A stretch of 24,770 nucleotides of DNA from Syntrophomonadaceae bacterium (GCA_007120815.1 SKMY01000089.1:1-24770); one strand, 5' to 3'; numbered from the stretch's first letter, positions 17,889 through 24,770 are shown. Translations and numbers: made by a program. The notes: a model not told the origin generated them from the letters alone.

Positions 17889-19826
17889 CTAGGCTGCGGG
17901 TTCCTGAGGGGCGTTCTTTCCTACTTGTTGTGCTGCCGGTTGGAACTGCCGAAGTTTTTTGTCTTGCTGGAAACGATAGAGCCGCAGGGAATTAAGCACT
18001 ACCAGAATGGCACCTGCGTTGTGCAGGACTGCTGCTGCTACAGGTCCAATCCAGCCCAGGACCGCTGCCAAAAGGGCCAGAAGGTTGATGCCGTTGGCCA
18101 GCCAAAGGTTGGCATATATCGTTGAGGTGGTGCGCTTGCTTAACTCGATGGCCAGGGGAAGGTTATCAAGGCGGTCTGCCAACAAGGCGATATCTGCAGC
18201 TTCCACCGCCACATCCGTCCCCGTTTTTCCCATGGCTACCCCTATATCTGCCTGCATTAACGCCGGGGCATCATTAATCCCGTCCCCCACCATCATCACA
18301 TGTTTCCCAGCCTCCTGTTTTTCTCTAACCAGCTGCCATTTTTCCTCGGGCAGGACTTCAGCATAGACTGATGTGATTCCCAAAGTGTTGGCCAGAATTT
18401 CCGCTACAGGCCTGGCATCCCCGGTAGCTATGGATAAATCGTTCAAACCGCCAGCCTGCAGCCGGGAAATCACGCCTTTGGCTTCCTGGCGAACCGGGTC
18501 ATTTACCGCCATAATACCGGCTAGCTGACCGTTAAACAGTAAGAATAACACTGTGCAGCCCTGTTCCGACCAGGATTGCTGCAGAAGCTTTTCTTCCTTA
18601 TCCAGGACAATATTTTCCTCCTGGAGCATTTTTTCGTTTCCCACGATAATCCTGTTCTTTTTTATTTGGGCGATTACCCCCTTGCCCACTACATTTTCTA
18701 CGCTATCCGGACTGGATGGTTTTAACCCCGCCACCGCCGCCCCCTGACGCAGGGCTTGGGCCACGGGATGAGACGATGTGGCTTCAGCCGTAGCTGCCCA
18801 GTTAAGCAATTGTTTCCTGGTGATTCCCTGAAGGCGTACGGACAGGTCGTAAAGTTCCGGTTGCCCCCTGGTTAGAGTCCCGGTTTTATCGAAGATAACA
18901 GCGTTGATACTTTTTATTTTCTCCAACGCCTGAGCCCCTTTTATCAGTATCCCCAACTGTGCCCCACGCCCAACGCCTGTCATAATGGCCGTGGGCGTGC
19001 TCAGCAGCATGCCGCAAGGGCAGAGCACAATCAATACCGTTACGCTGCGCACAATATCTCCGGTTAAAACAAAAACCAGGAGCGCTAATGAGAGGCTCAC
19101 CGGAACGAACCAGCCGGCGACGCGGTCTATAAGCCGCTGGACAGGGGCTTTGTTGGATCTGGCTTCTTCTACAAAAGCGACGATCTTGCCAATAAGGCTG
19201 TCATCACCAACTTTTTCTGCTTTCATGTAGAAAGCCTGTGTGCAGTTGAGGCTGCCCCCCAGGATTTGATTCCCTGTGTCTTTGGCAACAGGTTTGGATT
19301 CCCCGGTTAAGGGTGCTTCGTCCAATTCAGTGGCGCCTTTGACAATTCTGCCGTCTACCGGTACTCGCTCCCCTGCCTTAACCAGCAGCAGGTCGCCTGG
19401 GACAACATCCCCGCGGGGTATTGATACCACCCTTGTAAAATCCTGCGGGTCTACCCGGTTCGCCTCTTGCGGCACCACCTGCAGCAAACTTTCCAGGGCC
19501 CTGGATGATTTTTTCACGGAATAGGTTTCCAAAAGATCCCCTATCAGCATGATTAAGGCCACCTCGGCCGCTGCAATGTATTCGCCAATCAGAACGGCAG
19601 CTACAATGGCGATACTTACCAGTAAACCTATTTTTGTCTGCCCTTGAAAAAGAAGTGCCTTTAAGGCATTTGACACGATGGGGAATCCACCGATTAAAGC
19701 CGACAGTAAAACCAGTTCCAAACCAAATATGGAAGAAACCATTCCGCTCCAGCCCAGGATCAAGAATATAGCCGCACATCCGATGATGAAAAACTTCTGT
19801 CTCTCCGCTACAAACAGGTCTCTCAT
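17889..19826 (-). CDS. P1B-type heavy-metal-transporting ATPase without an N-terminal metal-binding domain
   Basis: 645 residues, an integral membrane pump that couples ATP hydrolysis to export of a transition metal. Two to four hydrophobic segments fill the first ~100 residues. TGES (174-177) is the actuator loop, LCPCGMLLSTPTA carries the CPC metal site (269-271), DKTGTLT has the phosphorylated Asp313, SSHPVAQAL gives the P1B-specific HP (353-354), and GDGINDAP is at 514-521. There is no GMTCxxC-type domain. The last membrane segment reads LHNAGAILVVLNSLRL: the aspartate that helps define ZntA-type Zn/Cd/Pb pumps is not there, and the copper pump MxxSS motif is also absent. The partner regulator points to zinc or a similar divalent ion; the substrate remains open. 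ATG 19826 overlaps the arsR stop (ATGA). Confidence 0.93.
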   Translation of the reverse strand: MRDLFVAERQKFFIIGCAAIFLILGWSGMVSSIFGLELVLLSALIGGFPIVSNALKALLFQGQTKIGLLVSIAIVAAVLIGEYIAAAEVALIMLIGDLLETYSVKKSSRALESLLQVVPQEANRVDPQDFTRVVSIPRGDVVPGDLLLVKAGERVPVDGRIVKGATELDEAPLTGESKPVAKDTGNQILGGSLNCTQAFYMKAEKVGDDSLIGKIVAFVEEARSNKAPVQRLIDRVAGWFVPVSLSLALLVFVLTGDIVRSVTVLIVLCPCGMLLSTPTAIMTGVGRGAQLGILIKGAQALEKIKSINAVIFDKTGTLTRGQPELYDLSVRLQGITRKQLLNWAATAEATSSHPVAQALRQGAAVAGLKPSSPDSVENVVGKGVIAQIKKNRIIVGNEKMLQEENIVLDKEEKLLQQSWSEQGCTVLFLLFNGQLAGIMAVNDPVRQEAKGVISRLQAGGLNDLSIATGDARPVAEILANTLGITSVYAEVLPEEKWQLVREKQEAGKHVMMVGDGINDAPALMQADIGVAMGKTGTDVAVEAADIALLADRLDNLPLAIELSKRTTSTIYANLWLANGINLLALLAAVLGWIGPVAAAVLHNAGAILVVLNSLRLYRFQQDKKLRQFQPAAQQVGKNAPQEPAA

Positions 19827-20245
19827 TTTTGCCCACCTTCTTCCAGGACATGGGTCTGGGCCGTTTCATAAAGCAGGGCCACGTGGACATCATCCAGGGA
19901 GTAATAGACACTCTGCCCCAGCTTACGGGTTTTTACCAGGCGCAGCTGGCGTAAGATGCGCAGCTGGTGGGACACCGCTGATATACTCATCCCCGTGGCT
20001 TCTGCCAAATGCTCCACGCAGAGCTCCCGGGCCTCCATGAGAGAATAAATAATTTTCAGGCGCGTCTGACTTCCCATGGTTTTGAATAATTCCTCCAGCC
20101 TGAGAAAGTGCAAATCCTCCGGCATGGTTTTGATGATTTTTTGAATCCATTCTTCGCTTGCGCATTTCTGTTCTTTGGCACAGGTAATTTTTTTCCCGGT
20201 ATTACTGTTTCCGGCATTATCTGGGGCGCCTGTTTTATTATGCAT
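19823..20245 (-). CDS. ArsR/SmtB-family metal-sensing transcriptional repressor
   Basis: 140 residues with a winged helix at about 55-118. The recognition region reads GMSISAVSHQLRILRQLRLVKTRKLGQSVYYSL, the usual ArsR pattern. After it, DVHVALLYETAQTHVLE supplies Asp119, His121, His132 and Glu135; the spacing (0, 2, 13, 16) is exactly that of the SmtB/CzrA alpha-5 zinc site. ELCVEH replaces the CadC ELCVCD motif, keeping one cysteine (Cys76), and the extended N terminus has Cys22 and Cys28, so an additional thiol site is possible. AGGAGGGA lies five bases ahead of ATG 20245. It is translationally coupled to the metal ATPase, so it most likely represses both genes until zinc or a similar ion binds. 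Confidence 0.93.
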   Translation of the reverse strand: MHNKTGAPDNAGNSNTGKKITCAKEQKCASEEWIQKIIKTMPEDLHFLRLEELFKTMGSQTRLKIIYSLMEARELCVEHLAEATGMSISAVSHQLRILRQLRLVKTRKLGQSVYYSLDDVHVALLYETAQTHVLEEGGQK

Positions 20246-20268
20246 TTTACTCCCTCCTGCAATATTGG

Positions 20269-20298
20269 TATATATTCAGTCAAGCCGGCGTCTGTCAG
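20269..20298 (-). promoter_or_regulatory. Candidate promoter/operator of the arsR-ATPase operon
   Basis: On the minus strand CTGACA (20298-20293) and TATATA (20274-20269) are separated by 18 bases, placing a start site just ahead of the arsR ribosome binding site. The spacer end reads TTGACTGAATATATACC, and TGAATATA is like half of the AT-rich 12-2-12 operators bound by SmtB/CadC proteins. A CAATATTG palindrome (20260-20267) lies just downstream. The matching second half-site is not clear. Confidence 0.4.
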
Positions 20299-20430
20299 CC
20301 ATGGGGAGGGTTTCAGCGTCACCGGAGCGAAGCGGAGAACCGAAGGGAAGACGATAGTCCCCTCTTTGTGGCTTTTAGAAATAACCTGGTTCACTAAATA
20401 TATGACAATACGCAATTATTTGTTTGATTA

Positions 20431-20448
20431 CTTGAATATATCTTCAAG
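20431..20448. promoter_or_regulatory. Inverted repeat CTTGAA-N6-TTCAAG
   Basis: CTTGAA at 20431-20436 and its exact reverse complement TTCAAG at 20443-20448 flank TATATC. The pattern resembles SmtB/CadC-type operators (TGAA...TTCA around an AT-rich centre). It is 186 bases upstream of arsR and outside the likely promoter, which weakens an operator role; it may serve something lost from this decayed region. Confidence 0.3.
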
Positions 20449-20496
20449 GATTGTATTTTCAAATTACCACAAATTATTCGTTTATGCAATAAATGA

Positions 20497-20688
20497 TTTT
20501 AATATGATAAAAGGGAAACAGCTCAAAAAATGCTGGAAAGGGTTGGCTTTACCAATCGTGTACTTGATTCGCGGGGTACAAGTTGCAGCGGGCGAAATGA
20601 TGCTCTGGTGCTTGCTACCCGCCTCCTGTTCATGCAGATCTGTGGCCTGGATATCTCCCGGCTATTTACGGATTCTTCAACCTTATAA
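20497..20688 (+). pseudogene. Possible tyrosine recombinase (integrase) remnant
   Basis: One frame reads about 60 codons, with no start or full domain. SGRNDALVLATRL and the following QICGLDIS resemble the segment of tyrosine recombinases around the first catalytic arginine (family pattern GKRDYAILLLATRLGLRxSDICxL), with two residues missing and the arginine-bearing stretch scrambled. Stops lie just upstream in the same frame. The preceding KMLERVGF also looks a little like an ABC-ATPase helical segment, so the origin is not certain. If it is a recombinase piece, a mobile element once sat here. Confidence 0.3.
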
Positions 20689-20774
20689 ACCAGCACATAG
20701 TTTTTGATGGTCGCCTTGTGAAAAGCCTCTTTCTCCAAGCGGACATCATGACACTGTTTATACAAAACGAATTT
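20664..20774 (-). pseudogene. RelE/ParE-like toxin fragment
   Basis: About 37 codons on the minus strand read FVLYKQCHDVRLEKEAF and then HKATIKNYVLVYKVEES. This matches the central and C-terminal strands of a RelE/ParE-type toxin group whose pattern is roughly Y-R-x-C-H-D...G-[FY]-R-K...K-N-Y-[VIL]-L-V-Y-x-[VI]-[DE]-E. There is no start codon with a ribosome binding site, a stop lies a little upstream, and the expected C-terminal end (VYILRFFYG-like) is missing: the frame instead runs antisense into the recombinase-like remnant. It is read as a truncated relic. Confidence 0.4.
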
Positions 20775-20884
20775 TTTATTGGTTTTTTCTCTCTAAAAAA
20801 AAGGGATAATGTGGTATTACATAAAAGATCTTAATTAAAGCTAAGCTAAAAAGAACCTTTAGCCAACCCGAAAGGAACTCTATT

Positions 20885-20914
20885 TTGGGCTGCAAAAAAG
20901 CCATGTATTATGAT
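20885..20914 (+). promoter_or_regulatory. Candidate promoter of the broken toxin-antitoxin pair
   Basis: TTGGGC at 20885-20890 and TATGAT at 20909-20914 are 18 bases apart and lie 40 bases upstream of the antitoxin ATG. The -10 is good (5 of 6) and the -35 is weak. There is also a TAGAAT shortly downstream. Confidence 0.35.
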
Positions 20915-20954
20915 AGAATAGAAATAGGTATTAAGATCAGGGATGAGATACTAA

Positions 20955-21173
20955 ATGGGAATTATTGATGTTTTGATTAATCAAATAGAAAAATTACCCC
21001 CTTCTGACAGAGCCCAAATTGTAGATACAGTAATTAGAGATATGGCATCCCCCGATCCCGAAATTGACAAAGTATGGGCGAAAGAGGCTTAAATACGCTG
21101 GGATGATTATAAACAAGATAAAGTAAAGGCAATACCCTATGAGGAAGTATTGTCAAAGTATAAAAGAACATGA
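20955..21173 (+). pseudogene. Antitoxin of the addiction-module (CHP02574-like) family, broken by an in-frame stop
   Basis: ATG 20955 opens a frame reading MGIIDVLINQIEKLPPSDRA, then VWAKEA, then TAA at 21090-21092 (codon 46), then without any shift IRWDDYKQDKVKAIPYEEVLSKYKRT split across codons 47-72 to TGA at 21171-21173. The full 72 codons match small unstable antitoxins (PF09720 type), whose pattern EAExRxxxYxxGxxxxxPxEEV shows a glutamate where the TAA stands; GAA or GAG to TAA is therefore the likely lesion. The C-terminal toxin-binding half would not be made. The last codons overlap the toxin start (ATGA), the normal arrangement of this pair. Confidence 0.75.
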
Positions 21174-21469
21174 AGGTTTCCTTTTTGCCTTTAGCTGAAC
21201 AGGAACTTGACGAAGCTTTTTTATGGTATGAGAAGCAAGTAGTCGGACTTGAGAATAGTTTTCTTGATGAATTCAACCAGTTTGTTAAGCGTATTGTTGC
21301 TTTTCCGGCGTTGTACGAACAGATAGACAATAATTTGAGACGGTGCTTGATGAATCGATTTCCTTATAGATAGCGTTATCTACGGGATTGACGGGGAACA
21401 AATTATTATCGTTGCTTTAGCTCATTTAAAAAGAAGGCCGATTTTGGGTCTGGTAGAAATATTGAGTAA
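21170..21469 (+). pseudogene. RelE/ParE-family toxin, broken by a 4-bp duplication and a 1-bp loss
   Basis: ATG 21170 encodes MKVSFLPLAEQELDEAFLWY and continues as a ParE/RelE toxin (WYEKQVVGLENSFLDEF, IVAFPALYEQI, RRCLMNRFPYR) until TAG at 21371. The stop is created by a tandem ATAG-ATAG at 21366-21373. Removing one copy restores PYSVIYGIDGEQIIIVALAH and then LKRRP, the expected last strands. A second slip at about 21440 (CCG-GAT reduced to CCGAT) separates this from the natural end DFGSGRNIE and TAA at 21467-21469. Repairing both gives 98 residues, a normal length. The 67-residue product now encoded lacks the C-terminal strand with the catalytic or gyrase-contact residues, so it is probably inactive. 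Confidence 0.75.
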
Positions 21470-21697
21470 AGGAATCGGTATGTTCTCCCACGCCATTGAA
21501 ACCCCTCAACATGAATATTACATTTATATTTTACTCCCATTTTTTTCAAACTAAATAACTAGCACAACTTTGTTAGAGGACAGCTTTAATTTTAGAGGTG
21601 TTGCTATGTATTATTGCATTGAGCAATAGAAGAATTTGACTAAAAGGATACTTTTATTACTGAGGATTATAATAAAAACTGATGAGGGTGGTGCCCC
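21470..21697. other. Intergenic stretch before the YyaL-type gene
   Basis: No gene is supported in these 228 AT-rich bases. A tiny frame at 21606 (MYYCIEQ) has AGAGGTG ahead of it but is too short to call. A TATAAT at 21668-21673 could be the -10 of the next gene, with no good -35 at the right distance; TTGACT at about 21637 is too far upstream. Confidence 0.45.
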
Positions 21698-23797
21698 ATG
21701 AAAAACAAAGGTAAACCCAACAGACTTATTCATGCAAAAAGTCCTTACCTGCTGCAACACGCCTATAACCCCGTGGACTGGTATGAGTGGGGCGACGAGG
21801 CTTTTGAGAAGGCTAAAAAGGAAAATAAACCAGTTTTTTTAAGCGCAGGTTATAGCGCTTGTTATTGGTGCCATAATATGGCAAGAGAATCTTTCGAGGA
21901 TGAAGAAATAGCAGAAATCATGAACCGTGAGTTTGTAGCAGTCAAGGTGGACCGGGAAGAACGCCCCGACATCGATTCGCTATACATGAAAGTATGCCAG
22001 GCCATGACAGGGCGGGGCGGGTGGCCCCTGACAATCATTATGACCCCGGAAAAAGTGCCCTTTTTTGCCGGCATGTACTTTCCCAAAGAGCGAAAGTACA
22101 ACATGCCGGGTTTAAAGGAAATTTTATTGAAAATATCCCAGATCTGGATGCACAACAGAGAAAAGCTGCAGGAGCAGGGAAAGGATCTGCTTCAAGCCCT
22201 TAAAGGGTGGGAAGAGGGCGGGCAGGCCGAGCCGGGGGTCCTGGTTGTCGACACCCTTAAAACCGCTGCGGAAGCACTCAAGAGCCAGTACGACTCAACA
22301 TACGGCGGTCTGGGCGGCGCCCCCAAGTTTCCCATGCCCCATGTTTATTCCTTTTTGCTGCGCTGGTGGGAGCGCATTGGAGACAAGGAGACACTGGACA
22401 TGGCCTGCCATTCACTGGACTGCATCCAGCGTGGGGGTATTATGGATCACCTGGGTTACGGCTTTCACCGTTACTCCGTGGATGAAAAATGGCTGGTTCC
22501 CCACTTTGAAAAAATGCTCTATGATCAGGCCCTGCTTTCCCGGGCCTACCTGGAGGCGTACCTGGCCACCGGAATCAAGAGCTTTGAGGATACGGCACAT
22601 AAAACATTCACGTACGTGCTGGGTGAACTGGAAGCCCCCGAAGGCGGTTTTTATTCCGCGGAAAACGCAGAAAGCGAAGGGGTAGAAGGCAAGTATTACC
22701 TTTGGACCCGCCGGGAAATTTTGGACCGGTTGGGAACGGAAACAGGCGGTTTGATAGCGGCTTACTTTGGCGTTTCTGACGAAGGGAATTTTGAAAAAGG
22801 AACCAACGTGCTTCACGTGCCCCAACCCGAAACCCGGTTTATTTCGGAACACAATCTTCAGACCCGACAGTGGCATTTTTTGCTGGAGGAGTCCCGCCAA
22901 ATAATGCTTAAGGCACGATTGGAACGAGAGCGTCCTTCCATGGATGACAAGATCCTGGTTTCCTGGAATGGATTGATGATTGGATCGCTGGCTGCCGGAG
23001 CGCGGGCATTAAAAACAGACATATACGCCCGGCAGGCCTGCAAAGCGGCCGACTTTATCCTGACGAAAATGCGCCTGGAAGACGGTACCCTCCTGCATCG
23101 TTACCGGGAAGGCGAAGCGGCCATACCCGGCTTCCTGGAAGATTACGCTTTCCTGGTGGCAGGGTTGCTGGAGCTTTTTGAAACCGTGCACGAAGCGGAT
23201 TACCTGAAGCAAGCCCTGGCCTTGAACGAAAAAATGCTGGCGCTGTTTTGGGATCAAGACCGGGGCGGGCTTTATTTTACGCCCGCCGATGACGACGACC
23301 TGCCCGTAAGAACCCGGGAAGCCTTTGATGGTGCCATTCCTTCAGGGAATTCCGTTGCAGCACAAAACTTGCTAAAAATCGCCCATTACACAGCCGACGA
23401 AGGAATGGTTGCAAAAGCCAACGGGTTAATGGACAGTTTTTCCAGCCTGTTAAAACAAAACCCTGCCAATTTTACGGCCATGCTATCGGCCCTGGATATG
23501 GCGATTGGCCCGGTCCAGCAGGTGGTGTTGGCCGGCGACCGGCATGACCCGGCAACCATTAAAATGATTCAGGCCGTTTCTCAGCATTTCATGCCCCGCC
23601 GCGTTTTTATGCTTCGTGATGAGGAAAGCGCACCCGTACTAGACACCATATCTCCTTACCTGGCGGATAAAAAACCGCTGGAGGGCAAACCCGCGATATA
23701 TGTCTGCCGGGATTACGCCTGCCAGGCGCCGGTGACAGATCTCAATGATCTGGCATACCTGTTCCGTCAAGCTGCTGGAAATGGGCCCGCTAAATGA
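21698..23797 (+). CDS. YyaL-type thioredoxin-domain protein (DUF255 / SSP411-like)
   Basis: 699 residues, a normal length for the family (human SPATA20, B. subtilis YyaL). Residues about 5-165 are a thioredoxin-like domain opening with the family phrase [29 protein letters not shown] and carrying Cys55 and Cys58 in ACYWCH; most homologues read CHWCHVM at this place, here CYWCHNM. From about residue 190 an (alpha/alpha)-barrel of the six-hairpin type follows, with [42 protein letters not shown] and [13 protein letters not shown]. No signal peptide or membrane segment is visible, so it should be cytoplasmic. The biochemical role of this widespread family is not established. AGGGTGG precedes ATG 21698. 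Confidence 0.93.
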   Translation: MKNKGKPNRLIHAKSPYLLQHAYNPVDWYEWGDEAFEKAKKENKPVFLSAGYSACYWCHNMARESFEDEEIAEIMNREFVAVKVDREERPDIDSLYMKVCQAMTGRGGWPLTIIMTPEKVPFFAGMYFPKERKYNMPGLKEILLKISQIWMHNREKLQEQGKDLLQALKGWEEGGQAEPGVLVVDTLKTAAEALKSQYDSTYGGLGGAPKFPMPHVYSFLLRWWERIGDKETLDMACHSLDCIQRGGIMDHLGYGFHRYSVDEKWLVPHFEKMLYDQALLSRAYLEAYLATGIKSFEDTAHKTFTYVLGELEAPEGGFYSAENAESEGVEGKYYLWTRREILDRLGTETGGLIAAYFGVSDEGNFEKGTNVLHVPQPETRFISEHNLQTRQWHFLLEESRQIMLKARLERERPSMDDKILVSWNGLMIGSLAAGARALKTDIYARQACKAADFILTKMRLEDGTLLHRYREGEAAIPGFLEDYAFLVAGLLELFETVHEADYLKQALALNEKMLALFWDQDRGGLYFTPADDDDLPVRTREAFDGAIPSGNSVAAQNLLKIAHYTADEGMVAKANGLMDSFSSLLKQNPANFTAMLSALDMAIGPVQQVVLAGDRHDPATIKMIQAVSQHFMPRRVFMLRDEESAPVLDTISPYLADKKPLEGKPAIYVCRDYACQAPVTDLNDLAYLFRQAAGNGPAK

Positions 23798-23949
23798 AGT
23801 ATTTTATAAGCCCTTTAACTGGCGCTTCCGGTTTTTTGTTCGGGTTATTCATCTTTTCATGCTAAACGCAGGTAGCCGGTACGGGCGGAGGGTACCTCCA
23901 GGGAAAACGGGTGCAGGCGGCCTGTTTATTGGTTTTTTTCACGTTTCAG

Positions 23950-23978
23950 TTGCATATACCTGACCGTTCAGGTATAAT
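23950..23978 (+). promoter_or_regulatory. Strong promoter with an inverted-repeat operator, upstream of acpS
   Basis: TTGCAT (23950-23955) and a perfect TATAAT (23973-23978) are exactly 17 bases apart. The spacer is filled by TATACCTGA (23955-23963), CCGT, and its exact complement TCAGGTATA (23968-23976), a 9-4-9 inverted repeat that overlaps both hexamers. A protein bound here would block RNA polymerase. The form is like TetR-family operators. The acpS start lies 87 bases after the -10. Confidence 0.7.
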
Positions 23979-24064
23979 ATGTTGCTGGGTCCCTAAAAAA
24001 CCCAAAAAAAGGGAAGTTCGGCAGTATTTTTGCCGCGGTTAAAACCAATTGGAGGGAGAAGCAG

Positions 24065-24463
24065 ATGAAGCGCCGGCTTTATTTGCTGGTCAAAGGCGTC
24101 GGTATTGATTTGATCCGCATTAAACGGATTGCCCGGGTTTACAGGCGCAGACCGGAGCGTTTTCTGAAGAAAATATTTACCCCCCAGGAAATAGAGATCA
24201 TTTTGAAAAAGGGAAATCCCCTTCCCTCTATTGCGGCGCGTTTTGCTGCAAAAGAGGCCGTGGCCAAGGCGTTGGGCTGTGGGATCGGGGTTATCCGCTG
24301 GTGTGAAATGGAAATACTTCCAGGAAAACGGGGCAAGCCCGAGGTTATTTTAAAGGGTTCAGCTGCCCAATGGGCGAAAGACAGTGGGATTAAAGGTGTT
24401 GAAGTTTCCATGTCTCATGATGGCCCCTACGCCATCGCCAAAGCCATCGCCTACGGCGAATAG
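24065..24463 (+). CDS. acpS: Holo-[acyl-carrier-protein] synthase
   Basis: 132 residues. Transfers the 4'-phosphopantetheine arm of CoA onto apo-acyl carrier protein, needed for fatty acid synthesis. GVGIDLIRIKRI (11-22) carries the Mg-binding Asp15, and IAARFAAKEAVAKALG (56-71) has Glu64, the two residues equivalent to Asp8 and Glu58 of the Bacillus enzyme. VSMSHDGPYAIAKAIA near the end is the usual C-terminal block. The N terminus has about nine extra residues (MKRRLYLLVK) before the first strand; GGAGGGAG nine bases ahead of ATG 24065 supports this start. It is preceded by a well-formed promoter with an operator, so it is probably the first gene of its own transcript. Confidence 0.93.
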   Translation: MKRRLYLLVKGVGIDLIRIKRIARVYRRRPERFLKKIFTPQEIEIILKKGNPLPSIAARFAAKEAVAKALGCGIGVIRWCEMEILPGKRGKPEVILKGSAAQWAKDSGIKGVEVSMSHDGPYAIAKAIAYGE

Positions 24464-24467
24464 GCGC

Positions 24468-24487
24468 GCGGCCTTAGTCCGCTTTTT
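24468..24487 (+). terminator. Weak possible terminator after acpS
   Basis: GCGG (24468-24471) and CCGC (24479-24482) could form a four-pair stem with a seven-base loop, followed directly by TTTTT. It lies four bases after the acpS stop. The stem is short. Confidence 0.35.
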
Positions 24488-24611
24488 CCACTTTTGTTTA
24501 AGAAGAAGCCAAGAGAAGCCATTCAAATTGGTTCTGAAAAAATTTGTGTTGCTTGAGAAACCCCTGGTATTTTGGATGCCCGGAACTGTAGGATTGTATT
24601 AAGATTGCTCC

Positions 24612-24640
24612 TTGACTTGAGCCCAAAGTTGTGATAGGTT
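24612..24640 (+). promoter_or_regulatory. Weak candidate promoter near the right edge
   Basis: TTGACT (24612-24617) and TAGGTT (24635-24640) are 17 bases apart. The -35 is good and the -10 poor. It would drive the hairpin-bearing stretch at 24685-24740 and whatever gene lies beyond the window. Confidence 0.25.
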
Positions 24641-24688
24641 TTATTTAAAATTGACTGAATTGTTGATTAACTTTGTCCGGTAAACGGG

Positions 24689-24738
24689 CCCCGGTGCCTC
24701 TCCGGGGTGTGTGTGGTAAGGGAATTTTTTTTCTTTTT
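24689..24738 (+). terminator. GC-rich hairpin followed by a T-run, end of window
   Basis: CCCCGG (24689-24694) pairs with CCGGGG (24702-24707) around TGCCTCT. About 18 bases later there is a T-rich run (24724-24739, TTTTTTTTCTTTTTTC). The spacing between stem and T-run is longer than in a typical intrinsic terminator, so it may instead be part of a leader RNA for the next gene. Confidence 0.35.
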
Positions 24739-24770
24739 TCTTAATCCTGAGTAATTTAGTATAGATTAAG

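Larger units (their letters stand above)
20246..20954. other. Gene-poor, AT-rich decayed stretch
   Basis: No intact gene is supported here. From the left it contains the arsR promoter, a purine-rich stretch (about 20318-20350), the CTTGAA/TTCAAG repeat, the recombinase-like and toxin-like remnants, and the promoter of the broken TA pair. From about 20390 onward it is clearly richer in A+T than the flanking genes. Confidence 0.6.
24464..24770. other. Gene-free right end
   Basis: No coding region is supported in these 307 bases. They hold the weak terminator after acpS, a candidate promoter, and a strong GC hairpin with a T-run. The next gene must start beyond the window. Confidence 0.6.

Noticed and set aside
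20521..20640. ABC-transporter ATPase fragment
   Set aside because: KMLERVGF resembles the helical segment before the LSGGQ signature, but the signature itself is not there and the following residues fit a tyrosine recombinase better.
20108..20707. Plus-strand frame of 199 codons running from within arsR into the decayed region
   Set aside because: Its first third is antisense to arsR and the rest crosses the relics in a phase without any family resemblance.
23798..23949. Terminator after the YyaL-type gene
   Set aside because: CAGG-CGG-CCTG near 23917 precedes a T-run, but the stem is only four pairs and the T-run is nine or more bases away.
24686..24735. Cobalamin riboswitch
   Set aside because: Only short pieces (GGTGCC, GGGAA) match; the conserved core and spacing are not present before the window ends.
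1..24770. CRISPR array, tRNA or rRNA genes, intact insertion sequence
   Set aside because: No regularly spaced repeats, no cloverleaf or rRNA sequence, and no transposase with terminal repeats were found on reading the window.

Overview
The window looks like a chromosomal stretch from an anaerobic, Gram-positive (Firmicutes) bacterium of the Desulfotomaculum/Peptococcaceae kind. This rests on the clostridial/bacillar glgB-C-D-A-P gene order including a GlgD paralogue, strong GGAGG-type ribosome binding sites, a tungsten/molybdenum aldehyde:ferredoxin oxidoreductase, and tight head-to-tail operons. The genus is an inference; no rRNA or tRNA gene is present to confirm it.

Layout. (1) 1-5454, plus strand: the 3' part of a radical SAM enzyme with a C-terminal winged helix, a class III CoA-transferase (translationally coupled), an iron-dependent alcohol dehydrogenase, an AOR-family oxidoreductase and a MoaD/ThiS-like sulfur carrier. 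Together these could run alcohol -> aldehyde -> acid -> acyl-CoA, with the small protein serving the pterin cofactor. (2) 5553-17309, plus strand: a complete glycogen operon, glgB, glgC, glgD, glgA, glgP, ending in a 1149-residue fusion of a GH13 hydrolase and a GH77 4-alpha-glucanotransferase. The six genes cover ADP-glucose synthesis, chain elongation, branching, phosphorolysis and debranching/disproportionation. A 20-bp perfect palindrome lies between glgB and glgC. (3) 17366-20298, minus strand: a small unknown protein, then an arsR/smtB-type repressor translationally coupled to a P1B metal ATPase; the repressor carries a complete alpha-5 zinc-sensor motif. (4) About 20300-21690: AT-rich and decayed. 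It holds traces of a tyrosine recombinase and a RelE-like toxin, plus a clearly broken antitoxin/toxin pair whose individual lesions can be read. (5) 21698-24463, plus strand: an intact YyaL-type (DUF255) thioredoxin-domain protein, then acpS behind a promoter whose spacer is a 9-4-9 inverted repeat. (6) 24464-24770: no gene; a strong GC hairpin and T-run near the right edge.

No CRISPR array, tRNA, rRNA, intact insertion sequence or origin was seen. Nothing here is an obviously new multi-gene defence or mobile system. The points most worth a second look are the AOR/CoA-transferase module, the acpS operator, the glgB-glgC palindrome, and the TA graveyard.
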